Of a stretch of DNA of 37,598 nucleotides, positions 16,176 through 24,793 are shown piece after piece; position 1 is the first letter of the stretch, and each line of letters begins with the position of its first letter. The notes beneath the pieces were generated by a model that was not told the origin of the DNA, searched no databases, and saw only the letters and a program-made list of their open reading frames with translations. A program made the translations under genes and the position numbers. The DNA is from an uncultured Bacilli bacterium (GTDB lineage Bacteria; Bacillota_I; Bacilli_A; RF39; UBA660). Where the stretch lies: contig CANRPE010000015.1 of assembly GCA_947632405.1 (NCBI GenBank), forward strand, positions 1 to 37,598, read 5' to 3'.

Positions 16176-16184
16176 ATTATATCA
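16176..16184 (-). promoter_or_regulatory. Promoter of the macro-domain operon (extended -10)
   Basis: Minus strand TGATATAAT, about 35 bp upstream of the macro-domain start and shortly after the virD4 terminator; a weak TTAAAA -35 lies 18 bp further up. Confidence 0.55.
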
Positions 16185-16209
16185 TATATTCAAGTAATAT
16201 TTTAACTAA

Positions 16210-16237
16210 AAAAAATAAGGTAGTCCGAAGACTACCT
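16210..16237 (-). terminator. Terminator of the virD4 operon
   Basis: Minus strand AGGTAGTC, loop TTCG, GACTACCT, then an A/U-rich tract with a run of U. The virD4 stop codon (16232-16234) lies inside the 5' arm of the hairpin. The UUCG tetraloop makes it very stable. Confidence 0.9.
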
Positions 16238-18229
16238 ATCATTATTTATACTTCTTAATAAATTCATATTTGGATTCTCATTATGAATTTCAATCAATGT
16301 TTTACTTTCTTTTTCTATTATTTGTAAATGATAATATTCTGCTTTTATTTTGGCATTTAGTAAAGACTTCTCTCTTTGTTTTAATTCTCTATCTAAAGTT
16401 ACACTCATATATGTTCTATGATTTGGACCAATAATATATTTTAATTGAAAACCATTTTTAAATATTTTACTAATTGATTCTTCTACTAATTTTAAATTGT
16501 CTTTATCAGCTTGTTCTAGAGATTGATTCAACTCTTTAACTTCTCTTTCATTTGGTCTCCTTTTAACTCTAATTTCATGCTTTATTTGTTCAACTGTAAA
16601 ATAAGTATATATTAAATCTTTTAATGGGTTTGATTTTCTCTCTACCTCACCAGATTCATAACAACAAAATTTATTATATAATACAGTATCTCTAAAAATT
16701 GGAAAACCTATTATAGGAAATATTATCGTTTTATAATGAAGTTGTTTTACTTCTTCTGGTGTCATTAAATCTCTTCCAATTAAATTGGTAGTTTTATCGC
16801 CATTATAATTTAATAACGATACTGATTGCCTCATACTATTTGATTCAATTGTTTTTTTACCTAATCTCTTTGATATAGCTTCTGCTGTTTCTTGAGTGTT
16901 TGTTTTTAAATAAACTAAACCACAGTTATCTAAAATAATTTGTGCCACTTCTTTTCCATATACATTATCCAATTGAGAGAAAGATTGAATAAAAAAATGA
17001 AAATGCATACCTCTTGATCTTGCTACTGAAACGATTGCTTCAATATCTGCAAGTGGAGGACAATTTGCAAATTCATCTAATATGAAATCAATTTCATATG
17101 GTAATTTCTTTTTTTCAGTACTATTTGCTAGTTTAACAAGTTCTCTATATAAAAGTCCTACAATTATTGTAACTAAAGTAAAATATGTTTTATCTTCATC
17201 TGGTACTATTACATATAAAGCAACTGGTCCTTTACCTAAAACATTAAAATCAAAGTCACTAGTACTTGTTACATTTGCAACATTTATATCATCAAAAATA
17301 TTCATTTTTTGACCAAATACTGCTGTTATTGACTTATAAGTGTTATCACTAGCACTTAATATACTAACTAATGCATCCTTTGATTTGCTACCATAACTTT
17401 TAGTGTTAATATAATCTTTAAATTTTTTAAAATTATTTTCTTCCATAGAGCTATTTTGAAACTTTCTAATTGATGTCATAGTTATTTTTTCTCTTGAAAT
17501 GTTACCTAACTTATATTCTTCTAAAAAGAAACCAATTAAACCTTCCAAAAGATTTTTTGCCGATTCATTCCAAAACGGATCTTTTTGTTCTACTTTATCT
17601 TGCATAACCATCGTTGCAAGAGAAGAAATCAATCTATTAGTTTCTGCCAAACAACTCATTGCTTGATTATTATACTTTAGCTGTTCATTTTCACCTTTTG
17701 CTTCTATAGATAATTTTTCATAATTAATATAATTCTCATATTCATTAATAACAGGATCTAATATGTTAATCTTATTAGATAATTCAGGATTTCTAAAATC
17801 AATTGTCAATATTTTATATCCTTGATGTTCAAACATCTTCGATGTTGTATGATAAATCTCTCCTTTAGGATCGGTGATAAAAACACTTCGTTTCTTTTTT
17901 GCTCTTGCTATAAAAGTACAAGTTGGAATAACTGCTGTGACTGATTTTCCAGATCCAGTAGAACCCAAATATACATAATGTGGTGTTTCTCTGTCAAAAT
18001 AAATACTTTTTAAATTATTACTATATGATATTGGAAAACCTGCTTCTTTAATATGATATATATTTTCTTTTTTGAAATTGTTTTTTATTTCTTTTTTTGT
18101 ACTAAATCTAGCAGAACCATATTCATTATCATTTTTCACTTTATGCTTCATAATGATTGGTTCAATATACATAAATGCAATAATAAAAAGTGTCATAATC
18201 ACAAGTAAAAATATTAGTCCAATATTCAT
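16232..18229 (-). CDS. virD4: VirD4/TraG-type coupling protein
   Basis: This ATPase brings the relaxase-DNA complex to the type IV secretion channel. The 665-residue protein starts with a membrane anchor (about 3-26). Walker A is GSTGSGKS (89-96), followed by the PKGEIY motif, and Walker B is DFILDEF (381-387). The region VARSRGMHFHFFIQSFSQL is characteristic of the TraG/VirD4 family. The start overlaps the upstream 149-aa gene by 4 bp (ATGA). It is the last gene of a four-gene operon and ends in a UUCG hairpin terminator. All motifs are intact. Confidence 0.95.
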   Translation of the reverse strand: MNIGLIFLLVIMTLFIIAFMYIEPIIMKHKVKNDNEYGSARFSTKKEIKNNFKKENIYHIKEAGFPISYSNNLKSIYFDRETPHYVYLGSTGSGKSVTAVIPTCTFIARAKKKRSVFITDPKGEIYHTTSKMFEHQGYKILTIDFRNPELSNKINILDPVINEYENYINYEKLSIEAKGENEQLKYNNQAMSCLAETNRLISSLATMVMQDKVEQKDPFWNESAKNLLEGLIGFFLEEYKLGNISREKITMTSIRKFQNSSMEENNFKKFKDYINTKSYGSKSKDALVSILSASDNTYKSITAVFGQKMNIFDDINVANVTSTSDFDFNVLGKGPVALYVIVPDEDKTYFTLVTIIVGLLYRELVKLANSTEKKKLPYEIDFILDEFANCPPLADIEAIVSVARSRGMHFHFFIQSFSQLDNVYGKEVAQIILDNCGLVYLKTNTQETAEAISKRLGKKTIESNSMRQSVSLLNYNGDKTTNLIGRDLMTPEEVKQLHYKTIIFPIIGFPIFRDTVLYNKFCCYESGEVERKSNPLKDLIYTYFTVEQIKHEIRVKRRPNEREVKELNQSLEQADKDNLKLVEESISKIFKNGFQLKYIIGPNHRTYMSVTLDRELKQREKSLLNAKIKAEYYHLQIIEKESKTLIEIHNENPNMNLLRSINNDR

Positions 18230-18675
18230 GCTATTTCATAATCCTTATTTAAGTTTTTACAGTAATCCAAAATATCTTCTAATTTATCATTCGAATCAAT
18301 ACTAGACAAATAATCATTTAAATCTTCTTCTTGATTTTCATTAATTTTAATATCATTATTTTTCAAAAAAGAATAAGCAAAATATTTAATAATATCTTCT
18401 TGATTTTCATATAATTCTTGTTCATAAGCATAATATTGTCCTTGCTGTAATTGTTTCAATATATCGTGTGGATCTCCAAATTCTCTAGTTGCTTCATCAA
18501 TATAATGTAAATTGCTTTTGCCCCATTCAAATAGATCTGATGTATAAATATCAACATTACTGTCTGCTATTTCAGAAAATACATCACAGATATATCCACT
18601 ATCATATTGAGTAATATTATTACCATAAGTGAAGCTTAAATTTGATTCCAATTCCCTTAAAATTTCATCATACAT
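18226..18675 (-). CDS. 149-aa acidic accessory protein
   Basis: A soluble acidic protein with no recognised catalytic motif. It contains YICDVFSEIADSNVDIY and a Gln/Tyr-rich stretch (QQGQYYAYEQELYENQED). Genes of this size and character are common between relaxase and coupling protein in Bacillota conjugative elements, which is the only hint of a role in transfer or antirestriction. It overlaps virD4 by 4 bp and follows the DUF2958 gene after an 11-bp gap. Confidence 0.65.
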   Translation of the reverse strand: MYDEILRELESNLSFTYGNNITQYDSGYICDVFSEIADSNVDIYTSDLFEWGKSNLHYIDEATREFGDPHDILKQLQQGQYYAYEQELYENQEDIIKYFAYSFLKNNDIKINENQEEDLNDYLSSIDSNDKLEDILDYCKNLNKDYEIA

Positions 18676-18686
18676 ATTAAATTCCT

Positions 18687-19244
18687 CTATATTTCAAAAT
18701 CTTTTTCTTCAGAAACCAAATGTTCATCTATATCATATCCAAGATTATCACCAAAAAAATCATCAATTTCTGTTTCAGTTTCATAATCCATAGCACTATA
18801 TAATTCTAATTCTTCACCATCTAAAGATACAATTTTACCTGTATTTTTTAATCTATCTTCAAAAGGCAATTCATCTTTCTTTGCTGGTAAAAAATAGTAA
18901 CCTGATTTTAATGCAATATTTTTATCATAAGGATAATCAACAAAGTCTTTAATATATTTATTATTTCCTACATATAAATCTCTTTCTATTCCAAGTCCAA
19001 ATGGGCCTTTAAAGTTTTGTAACTCATTTAATGATACTGTTCCCCATTCCCATTCATTTATATTACAATAACCAAATAGAATCCAGTCATCATCTCTTTT
19101 TTCAGCTTCAGTAATAAGCCATGTCCCTGCTCCAGCTGGATTAAAATATTTAACCAGTACTTCAGCTTTTCCTCCTAAACCATCTTGTGATCTAAAAGGA
19201 TGTTCAATAAATTTTTTTTCTATTTCTTTTGTTAATAAATTCAT
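18687..19244 (-). CDS. DUF2958 protein, 185 aa
   Basis: The sequence fits DUF2958, a family frequent on plasmids and conjugative elements: N-terminal NLLTKEIEKKF, then AEVLVKYFNPAGAGTWLITE, DWILFGYCN, and GLGIERDLY. The biochemical role of the family is unknown. It overlaps the upstream 223-aa gene by 4 bp (ATGA) and lies in the virD4 operon. The C-terminal tail (about 145-185) is strongly acidic. The family assignment is by eye. Confidence 0.75.
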   Translation of the reverse strand: MNLLTKEIEKKFIEHPFRSQDGLGGKAEVLVKYFNPAGAGTWLITEAEKRDDDWILFGYCNINEWEWGTVSLNELQNFKGPFGLGIERDLYVGNNKYIKDFVDYPYDKNIALKSGYYFLPAKKDELPFEDRLKNTGKIVSLDGEELELYSAMDYETETEIDDFFGDNLGYDIDEHLVSEEKDFEI

Positions 19245-19912
19245 AATTCTATATCCTCCTTTGCTTTAGAATCAAAATATTTTTTGCAATCTTGCTCAGT
19301 AATTTCTTTTATTCCACATAACTTTAATCTATCATTAATCCAAAATATTGATGAATTTAAACTATCATCTATATCATCATCAATAAAATCTTTTAATGTT
19401 TCACCTGAAAAAGATAAACCACCAGTTGATGATTCATCATCTTCTAATTTGTAATCTAACATATCCTTTACATATATATTACTTAAATTAAAACTATTTT
19501 CTTTACTATTTTCAATCATTTTTTCTATAACATATTCATCATCAAATTTTCTAATCATAAATGGATATTCTAAATCTTGTTCTGATTCTTTATCACTTTC
19601 ATTATACATTTCTTCATAATCATCATATGATTCACCAATTCTAACATATCTATACGAAAAGTCTTTATCCTTTAAATAATTTAAACCTTCTATTATCGCA
19701 TCCACATCTTCATACCCTTCACAAGTTTCATACCACTTAATATTATTCCAACCAAAATATTTTGCATATTCTGTTTCCTTATTAAAATCTAAATCTTCTA
19801 ACAAATTCAAATATTCAAAATTTTTATTTTTTAAATATTTATTTGTAAATTTTTTTAATTCATTAAATCCTTTCTTTGTTGTCATTATCCTTACATCTGA
19901 TCTATATCCCAT
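19241..19912 (-). CDS. 223-aa conserved-type accessory protein (MGYRSDV start)
   Basis: The N-terminus MGYRSDVRIMTTKKGF is one I recognise from hypothetical proteins on phages and conjugative elements; the function is unknown. The protein is very acidic, with clusters such as DDYEEMYNESDKESEQDLE. It is the first gene of the virD4 operon. Its start follows GAGGAGGT and lies 29 bp after the hairpin that ends the preceding nuclease-like gene, leaving little room for a promoter, so readthrough is likely. Confidence 0.65.
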   Translation of the reverse strand: MGYRSDVRIMTTKKGFNELKKFTNKYLKNKNFEYLNLLEDLDFNKETEYAKYFGWNNIKWYETCEGYEDVDAIIEGLNYLKDKDFSYRYVRIGESYDDYEEMYNESDKESEQDLEYPFMIRKFDDEYVIEKMIENSKENSFNLSNIYVKDMLDYKLEDDESSTGGLSFSGETLKDFIDDDIDDSLNSSIFWINDRLKLCGIKEITEQDCKKYFDSKAKEDIEL

Positions 19913-19933
19913 ATTTAAACCTCCTCACTAAAT

Positions 19934-19960
19934 AAAAAAAATCAAGTTTTAAAACTTGAT
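19934..19960 (-). terminator. Terminator or attenuator between the nuclease-like gene and the virD4 operon
   Basis: Perfect inverted repeat ATCAAGTTTT / AAAACTTGAT (19941-19960) with seven U after it on the minus strand. It overlaps the last base of the upstream gene's stop and comes just before the ribosome-binding site of the next gene. Confidence 0.8.
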
Positions 19961-20658
19961 CAACTTTCACTATCTTTATATAAATTATCCATATACTCTT
20001 TATGTTTCTTTAAAACTTCTTCCCCTTCGTAAAGTGGACCAGAGTGCAAATCGCCTGCTATTCGTAACATTTCCTGTTTATTTATTATAGTAAATAAATA
20101 TATTCTTCTAAATGGTGATTTATCAATTGCATTCCATATTTTTTCTGATTTATCAAATTTTTTAAAATCTTCAATTTTTTTAAAAAAGAAAAAATTTTCT
20201 CTATCATCTATAAAAAGTTCTAGATAATCTAATTTTTTATATTTTTTTGCTTTTTCTGTTTTGGTATTAATGACATTAACCAAAGCATCAATATAATCAT
20301 CATACTTACCTAAATTATGACCAATACTATCAGTTAAATAAACCCATTCATCATCAATTGAAATGTATATTTTATGTACTCCTAAAGTTTCTTTGTCTTT
20401 TCTTGGAATTCCATTTTTAAGTAATTTTGCTTCATAATTTGGAATTTCTTTTAATCTAGCAGTTGATTGATTATAATATAATTTAGTTATTTCTACACCA
20501 AATGTTTCATTTGTTTTTAAATCTTCCAAAACAAAATCTGGTGCTTCTTTCTCTTCAATTAATCTGTACCTGTCTTCATTATCTACATTATAAACTTTAT
20601 TTAAAATTTCTTTTTCCTTTTTTTTCTTTTTATATTGTTTATCGTTTATTTTTGACAT
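19960..20658 (-). CDS. 232-aa nuclease-like protein next to the relaxase
   Basis: The segment APDFVLEDLKTNETFGVEIT has the D...ExT spacing of a PD-(D/E)xK-type nuclease or nuclease-like fold; the usual Lys is replaced by Thr in ExT. The N-terminus is strongly basic (KKKKKEKEILNKV). No other domain is recognised. The start is ATG 20656-20658 behind GGTGAGA. It follows the relaxase after 19 bp and ends in a perfect hairpin, so it belongs to the mobilisation operon. It could aid DNA processing or act against recipient or host DNA; this is inference. Confidence 0.6.
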   Translation of the reverse strand: MSKINDKQYKKKKKEKEILNKVYNVDNEDRYRLIEEKEAPDFVLEDLKTNETFGVEITKLYYNQSTARLKEIPNYEAKLLKNGIPRKDKETLGVHKIYISIDDEWVYLTDSIGHNLGKYDDYIDALVNVINTKTEKAKKYKKLDYLELFIDDRENFFFFKKIEDFKKFDKSEKIWNAIDKSPFRRIYLFTIINKQEMLRIAGDLHSGPLYEGEEVLKKHKEYMDNLYKDSES

Positions 20659-20689
20659 GTATCTCACCAATATTTATTATACTATAAAA

Positions 20690-21979
20690 TCACGAATATT
20701 CTTTATTAACATTGAATAACTTATCAAATTCATACTGTGCTTCTTCTAATTCTTCATTTATATCTTTAACAGCTTGTTTTATTTGATATTTATTTTTAAA
20801 CTGTTGCCTTCTTATATTAGAAGAAAGTGCATTAATTAAAATAGATGTTCTATTCTGTTTTATATTCTTCTTATGATTCTTATAAATCACTTCTTGTAAT
20901 AACTCATTTTCTGATAATTTAGGATTCTTATTTCTATAATTTGCATGATTAACAATTGCATTTAATACATAATTATCAAAATATTTTTCTTTATTTTTAA
21001 TTAAACTATTATCAAAACTTTTAATATTATTACTTTCTGAAATTGTACTAAAGTAATGGTTGATTTTATTTAAAGAATTTTTAAAATTTTCATAGTCATT
21101 TTTAAATTCAGAATCTTTTTTTGAAAAAATATGTCTTTTTATTTCATTAGTTAAATTTCTAATTTCTTTGTTTTTTATAGAATTAAATTTGATTCTATTA
21201 TTTTGGTTTATTTTCTTTTCAGAAATAAGTTCTCCCAATTTAATAATTTTTTCTTCAAGTAAAATATCATTTTTATCCCTAAGTAAAAAATTTCTTTCTT
21301 TTGGATTAAAATATTTCTTTAATTTTTCAATCTCTTCATTTGTTTCTTTAAGCAATGGTGTAAATACTTTTTCTTTATGAATATAATGTTCAATTTCATT
21401 TTTTAAAAATCCTAATTCTTTTTGATCAAGTTTACCTGCATGTCTATAAACGAGTTCTTTATTATTAGTTCTTTTAAAATTGGGTCCCTTTTCTGCAAAT
21501 GATAAATGAAAATGTAAATGTTCTGTATTGGTATGAAGTGAAAACTGATAGCTCATATTTTTCACATCATCGAAACCACATTTTTTCAAAAACATTGGTA
21601 TAATGTGTTTTGCTAAATCTTTTTCTAATTTTTTAATATCAACATTTTCCTCTAAATAATTTTTTGGGAAAGAAATAACTAATTTATAAATATTTGAATT
21701 CTCAATATATTTTTCATATTTTTTCTTTCTTTTCTCTATTTCATCCTTTGTTGCATATTCCCCATTTTCAAATATTATATTCATTTCTTTGTCTTTACCT
21801 ATTTTCCCACTAAAATAATCAAGCATAAAAAATGCTTTTTTCTTTTCACTTGCATAATAATCAAACATATTCATTGTTGCATCATGTATTTGTGATTGTG
21901 TCTTATACTTATTATTTAGATTTTTGAAACTAGGAGTAAACATATTTTTCACTATGACTTTTGGAACATTAGTCATCAT
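20690..21979 (-). CDS. Relaxase of MobP2/MobL type
   Basis: The relaxase nicks at oriT and leads the DNA strand into the recipient. The 429-residue protein shows the HUH-type metal site QFSLHTNTEHLHFHLSFAEK (H149, H154, H156, H158). The N-terminus KVIVKNMFTP and DYFSGKIGKD fits MobP2/MobL relaxases of Bacillota, where the catalytic Tyr lies in the N-terminal part. The C-terminal 250 residues are basic and coiled-coil-like. Two ATG codons are adjacent (21979, 21976); either could be used. The start overlaps the preceding 104-aa gene by 11 bp. The family assignment is by motif only. Confidence 0.88.
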   Translation of the reverse strand: MMTNVPKVIVKNMFTPSFKNLNNKYKTQSQIHDATMNMFDYYASEKKKAFFMLDYFSGKIGKDKEMNIIFENGEYATKDEIEKRKKKYEKYIENSNIYKLVISFPKNYLEENVDIKKLEKDLAKHIIPMFLKKCGFDDVKNMSYQFSLHTNTEHLHFHLSFAEKGPNFKRTNNKELVYRHAGKLDQKELGFLKNEIEHYIHKEKVFTPLLKETNEEIEKLKKYFNPKERNFLLRDKNDILLEEKIIKLGELISEKKINQNNRIKFNSIKNKEIRNLTNEIKRHIFSKKDSEFKNDYENFKNSLNKINHYFSTISESNNIKSFDNSLIKNKEKYFDNYVLNAIVNHANYRNKNPKLSENELLQEVIYKNHKKNIKQNRTSILINALSSNIRRQQFKNKYQIKQAVKDINEELEEAQYEFDKLFNVNKEYS

Positions 21980-22283
21980 ATTTTAATTTATCCCTATTTG
22001 TTTTGAATTTTTGTAAAGCTTTATTATTTTTAGGATTAAGTACTTTTTCAATCTCCATGTCTGAGTAAAACTGTTCTAGCAAATCACTAATATAACTAAC
22101 TTTAAACATCAATCGTTCTAATAATTTATTATTTCTATCTATAAGACTTCCTAATTGATTATTATAATCACCCATGACAATTAAATGCTCTACTGCTTCT
22201 GAATATTTATTATCAACCTTATATTTTTCTACAATTGAATTTGCTTCTTCAGAAATGGTAATATGCTTTCTATAATTAGCCAT
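21969..22283 (-). CDS. 104-aa relaxosome accessory protein candidate
   Basis: A small protein with an N-terminal ANYRKHITISEEANSIVEKY that resembles a short ribbon-helix-helix strand and helix, followed by a helical, coiled-coil-like region (LIDRNNKLLERLMFKVSYIS) and a basic tail. Position and size match MobC-like accessory proteins that bind next to oriT. It overlaps the relaxase by 11 bp and lies 1 bp from the preceding gene. The role is inferred from context. Confidence 0.65.
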   Translation of the reverse strand: MANYRKHITISEEANSIVEKYKVDNKYSEAVEHLIVMGDYNNQLGSLIDRNNKLLERLMFKVSYISDLLEQFYSDMEIEKVLNPKNNKALQKFKTNRDKLKYDD

Positions 22284-22284
22284 G

Positions 22285-22707
22285 TTATATCTCCCTACCC
22301 ATATCTAATGTTTTTTCATTAATATGCTTTTTTATCAAATCATTATATTCATCTGAATTTTCTATATCATATGAAATTTGCCAGATTTCATCTACTTCAA
22401 AATCTCTTCCAATTTCTTGTGCTGTATCATAAATTTTTTTATCTAGTTTACTAAATAAACCATCAAAATAAAATACCATATCAAATTCTTGCCTTGCCTC
22501 ATCATATTGAAGATCAGCTACATTTTCATTTTTATGTACTGCATCAATGATTTCATTCATATGTGATTTTATATAGTTAATTGATTCATCATCATAATCA
22601 TCTAAAAAATCATTTAGACTAACAATGTATTGAAAGCCTGTTGTCTTGTCCATTCCATAATTTACAATATCATTCGCTATCAACTTGTTTAGATTTAATT
22701 TTTCCAT
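22285..22707 (-). CDS. 140-aa acidic protein in the mobilisation operon
   Basis: The start is set at ATG 22705-22707 because GAGGAGG lies 7 bases upstream; the longer frame back to 22749 has no such site. The protein contains NDFLDDYDDESINYIKSHMN and a strongly acidic middle, with no recognised family. It overlaps the RHH gene by 38 bp in another frame, so the two are tightly coupled. Confidence 0.6.
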   Translation of the reverse strand: MEKLNLNKLIANDIVNYGMDKTTGFQYIVSLNDFLDDYDDESINYIKSHMNEIIDAVHKNENVADLQYDEARQEFDMVFYFDGLFSKLDKKIYDTAQEIGRDFEVDEIWQISYDIENSDEYNDLIKKHINEKTLDMGREI

Positions 22708-22852
22708 ACTTTGCCTCCTCATCATAAATTTTAAGTAATCCTTTTTCAATTAATTCAATTAACATTTCACTAATAAATAATCCTCTAGCTTCTGCTTCTA
22801 CCTTTACTCTTTTCCATAATATTTCTGGTATTCTTAATGTATATCTATGCAT
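22670..22852 (-). CDS. 60-aa ribbon-helix-helix (CopG/Arc-type) DNA-binding protein
   Basis: The N-terminus MHRYTLRIPEILWKRVKVEA is the beta strand and first helix of a RHH fold; the turn and second helix follow in ARGLFISEMLIELIEKGLL. Such proteins dimerise and bind short repeats, commonly near oriT, and repress their own operon. It is the first gene of the mobilisation operon with a strong AGGAGGT site. Three copies of a GGGGATTGTCT-type repeat lie just upstream and are the probable binding sites. Confidence 0.85.
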   Translation of the reverse strand: MHRYTLRIPEILWKRVKVEAEARGLFISEMLIELIEKGLLKIYDEEAKYGKIKSKQVDSE

Positions 22853-22859
22853 TTTTACC

Positions 22860-23105
22860 TCCTTTTTTAAATCACCAAAATGTGATAGACAATCCCAAAT
22901 TTTTATAAATATTTTAACAAATATTTAAAGAGCATAAGAGATTGATGTCACAACACATATTTTTACTAGATTTTATCTAGATTATGTGTGACATCAAACT
23001 TATTTTGCACTTGCAAAATTATCCCCTTTTTGGGGATTGTCTATTTATAATTTACTTATTTTATAATACTTTCTATTGGTATCAATTGGGGATTGTCTTA
23101 TCTTT
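22860..23105. other. Likely oriT / mobilisation control region
   Basis: The 280-bp gap between the M23 gene and the RHH gene is packed with structure. GATGTCACA...TATGTGTGACATC (22944-22995) is an imperfect inverted repeat enclosing a perfect hairpin CTAGA-TTTTA-TCTAG (22966-22980). ATCCCC-TTTTT-GGGGAT (23021-23037) is a second hairpin. A 13-bp element TTGGGGATTGTCT occurs at 23030-23042 and 23086-23098, with an inverted near-copy at 22887-22898 close to the RHH start. Location beside a relaxase operon, inverted repeats and iterons are typical of oriT; the nick site cannot be assigned by eye. Confidence 0.7.
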
Positions 23106-23134
23106 AATTTATTATTTTAAAAATATTTAGGGGA

Positions 23135-23983
23135 CTAATCATCATTTGAAAAATCAATCAAACTCATTCCATCAACACCAGTTCCATTTAATTCAACTTG
23201 ATAATGTAAATGGGGTCCAGTTGAGTAACCAGTAGTTCCTACACCTGCTAGTTCATCTCCTGCTTTTACAGTTTTACCTTCTTCAACTTTTGCTGAATTT
23301 GGATATAAATGAGCATATAGAACCGTATATGTAATGTCTTCATCTACTTCACATTCAAGATAAATTTGATTACCTCCTCCACCTGAAGTATTGGTCTTAT
23401 TTTCTTTATATGGGAAACTAACCTTTGTTATTTTGCCATCACATACTGCTTTTACTGGTGTATTATTACTAGTTGCTAAATCCCATCCACCGTGAACATC
23501 TGATTCTCCAAATACTACTCTTTCTTCCATAAAAAAAGATGTAACTGTTATTTTATGAAAATCAATTGGTGGTAAAAATGGTTTGTTTTGTTCACTATCA
23601 ACTTGATTTCCTAATTCATAGTCTTTACATCCATCAAAATTTTTATATTTTTTTAATTCACATACTTCACTAATTGGAAGCATTTTATTTGTATCCTTAT
23701 CTAAATTATCTACATAAATTTGATAAAACGATAAACTTTCATCTTCTAAATAAAAATACAATATTCTATTTAATGGTACATAACCTTTATTATTTTTTAA
23801 TGCCATATTTACTGCTTCTTTATATTTATCAGAATAGTCTGCATTATTATCTACATAATCATCAGTAATATTTGCTCCAAAAAAATCTAATACCATTAAT
23901 AATGGGATAAGCACTACTAAAAACATAGTAACTAATCCTACACTACTTCCCAGAACAAATTTTAAAATTTTACTTTTTTTCAT
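23135..23983 (-). CDS. Membrane-anchored M23 (LytM-type) peptidoglycan peptidase
   Basis: This is the cell-wall hydrolase of the conjugation machine, opening the murein for the channel as VirB1-like proteins do. An N-terminal transmembrane segment (about 8-35) is followed by an extracellular linker and a C-terminal M23 domain. The domain has HGGWDLA, YAHLYPNSAKV, GVGTTGYSTGPHLHYQVELN and the HxH zinc ligands (PHLHY). Two Cys in the linker (CELKKYKNFDGC) could form a disulfide. The start is ATG 23981-23983 behind GGAGG; the in-frame upstream codon lies inside the previous terminator tract. Confidence 0.92.
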   Translation of the reverse strand: MKKSKILKFVLGSSVGLVTMFLVVLIPLLMVLDFFGANITDDYVDNNADYSDKYKEAVNMALKNNKGYVPLNRILYFYLEDESLSFYQIYVDNLDKDTNKMLPISEVCELKKYKNFDGCKDYELGNQVDSEQNKPFLPPIDFHKITVTSFFMEERVVFGESDVHGGWDLATSNNTPVKAVCDGKITKVSFPYKENKTNTSGGGGNQIYLECEVDEDITYTVLYAHLYPNSAKVEEGKTVKAGDELAGVGTTGYSTGPHLHYQVELNGTGVDGMSLIDFSNDD

Positions 23984-23993
23984 AATATTTCCT

Positions 23994-24022
23994 CCAAAAA
24001 AAATCAACCTTAAAGTTGATTT
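23994..24022 (-). terminator. Intra-operon terminator before the M23 gene
   Basis: Minus strand AAATCAAC, 6-base loop, GTTGATTT followed by U residues that run directly into the GGAGG of the M23 gene 12 bp before its ATG. There is no space for a promoter between. Confidence 0.75.
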
Positions 24023-24032
24023 ATTAAATTTC

Positions 24033-24752
24033 CTATTTGGACTTAGATACTTTTAAGAGTATATCATCATTACTTTTTAAATACAATATTCCTCTTTTAC
24101 GAAATGTTTCTACTGATTCCATTATAAAATTTGATTTCAAAACTGTTATATCATTTATCTTCATAAAACATACAGTATATTTTTTATTATCATCTGAAGT
24201 TACTAATGAAATACTATTATCTTCTTTTATAAATAACTCTAGGCTTCCATTAATTTTTATCTTTTTATTTTGTGAAAATTTATTTGTTTTAATTTTAGCC
24301 CTATGAAAAATAGAAAACATACAAACCAATAATTCTTTTGCAATCATTGGTGTAATTTTGATATTAAATTGTTTTGATATATTTTTGCATTCTTCTAACC
24401 ATACATTATACTCTATTCCATTATAACCTTTGACTTTATTATTATCAGTTAATACACACATAATAGGTTTACCATAAGAATTACGCTTTAAACCAATTAT
24501 GTTACCTGTTTCATCTAATTCATAACATTCTAATTCAGCATTATACATACTATCATATATAATTCCTTGATTGCGAGTTCTATGAGCTGTTCCATTTGCA
24601 AAATCATGAAAAATAGGATTAATATTATTATTAATATGTTCCCTAATAAGAACCAAGAATCCGATTATATCATATTCTGTAAATTTTCTTTTTTCAATTT
24701 TTTCTTTATAATATTTTAAATTTAATAGTTCCTTATCAGTCATATTTGTCAT
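24033..24752 (-). CDS. 239-aa protein of unknown function in the transfer operon
   Basis: There is no recognised domain. The N-terminal half contains FHDFANGTAHRTRNQGIIYD and EYNVWLEECKNISKQF; the C-terminal half is beta-rich with VCFMKINDITVLKSNFIME. There is no membrane segment, although a secretion-operon neighbour might be expected to have one. It sits between virB4 and the M23 gene, isolated by a hairpin on its downstream side, and may be an insertion of cargo into the transfer operon. The start is ATG 24750-24752 behind AGGTGA. Confidence 0.55.
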   Translation of the reverse strand: MTNMTDKELLNLKYYKEKIEKRKFTEYDIIGFLVLIREHINNNINPIFHDFANGTAHRTRNQGIIYDSMYNAELECYELDETGNIIGLKRNSYGKPIMCVLTDNNKVKGYNGIEYNVWLEECKNISKQFNIKITPMIAKELLVCMFSIFHRAKIKTNKFSQNKKIKINGSLELFIKEDNSISLVTSDDNKKYTVCFMKINDITVLKSNFIMESVETFRKRGILYLKSNDDILLKVSKSK

Positions 24753-24793
24753 TTAAAAATCACCTATATCATTATATCACATTATAAAAATTA

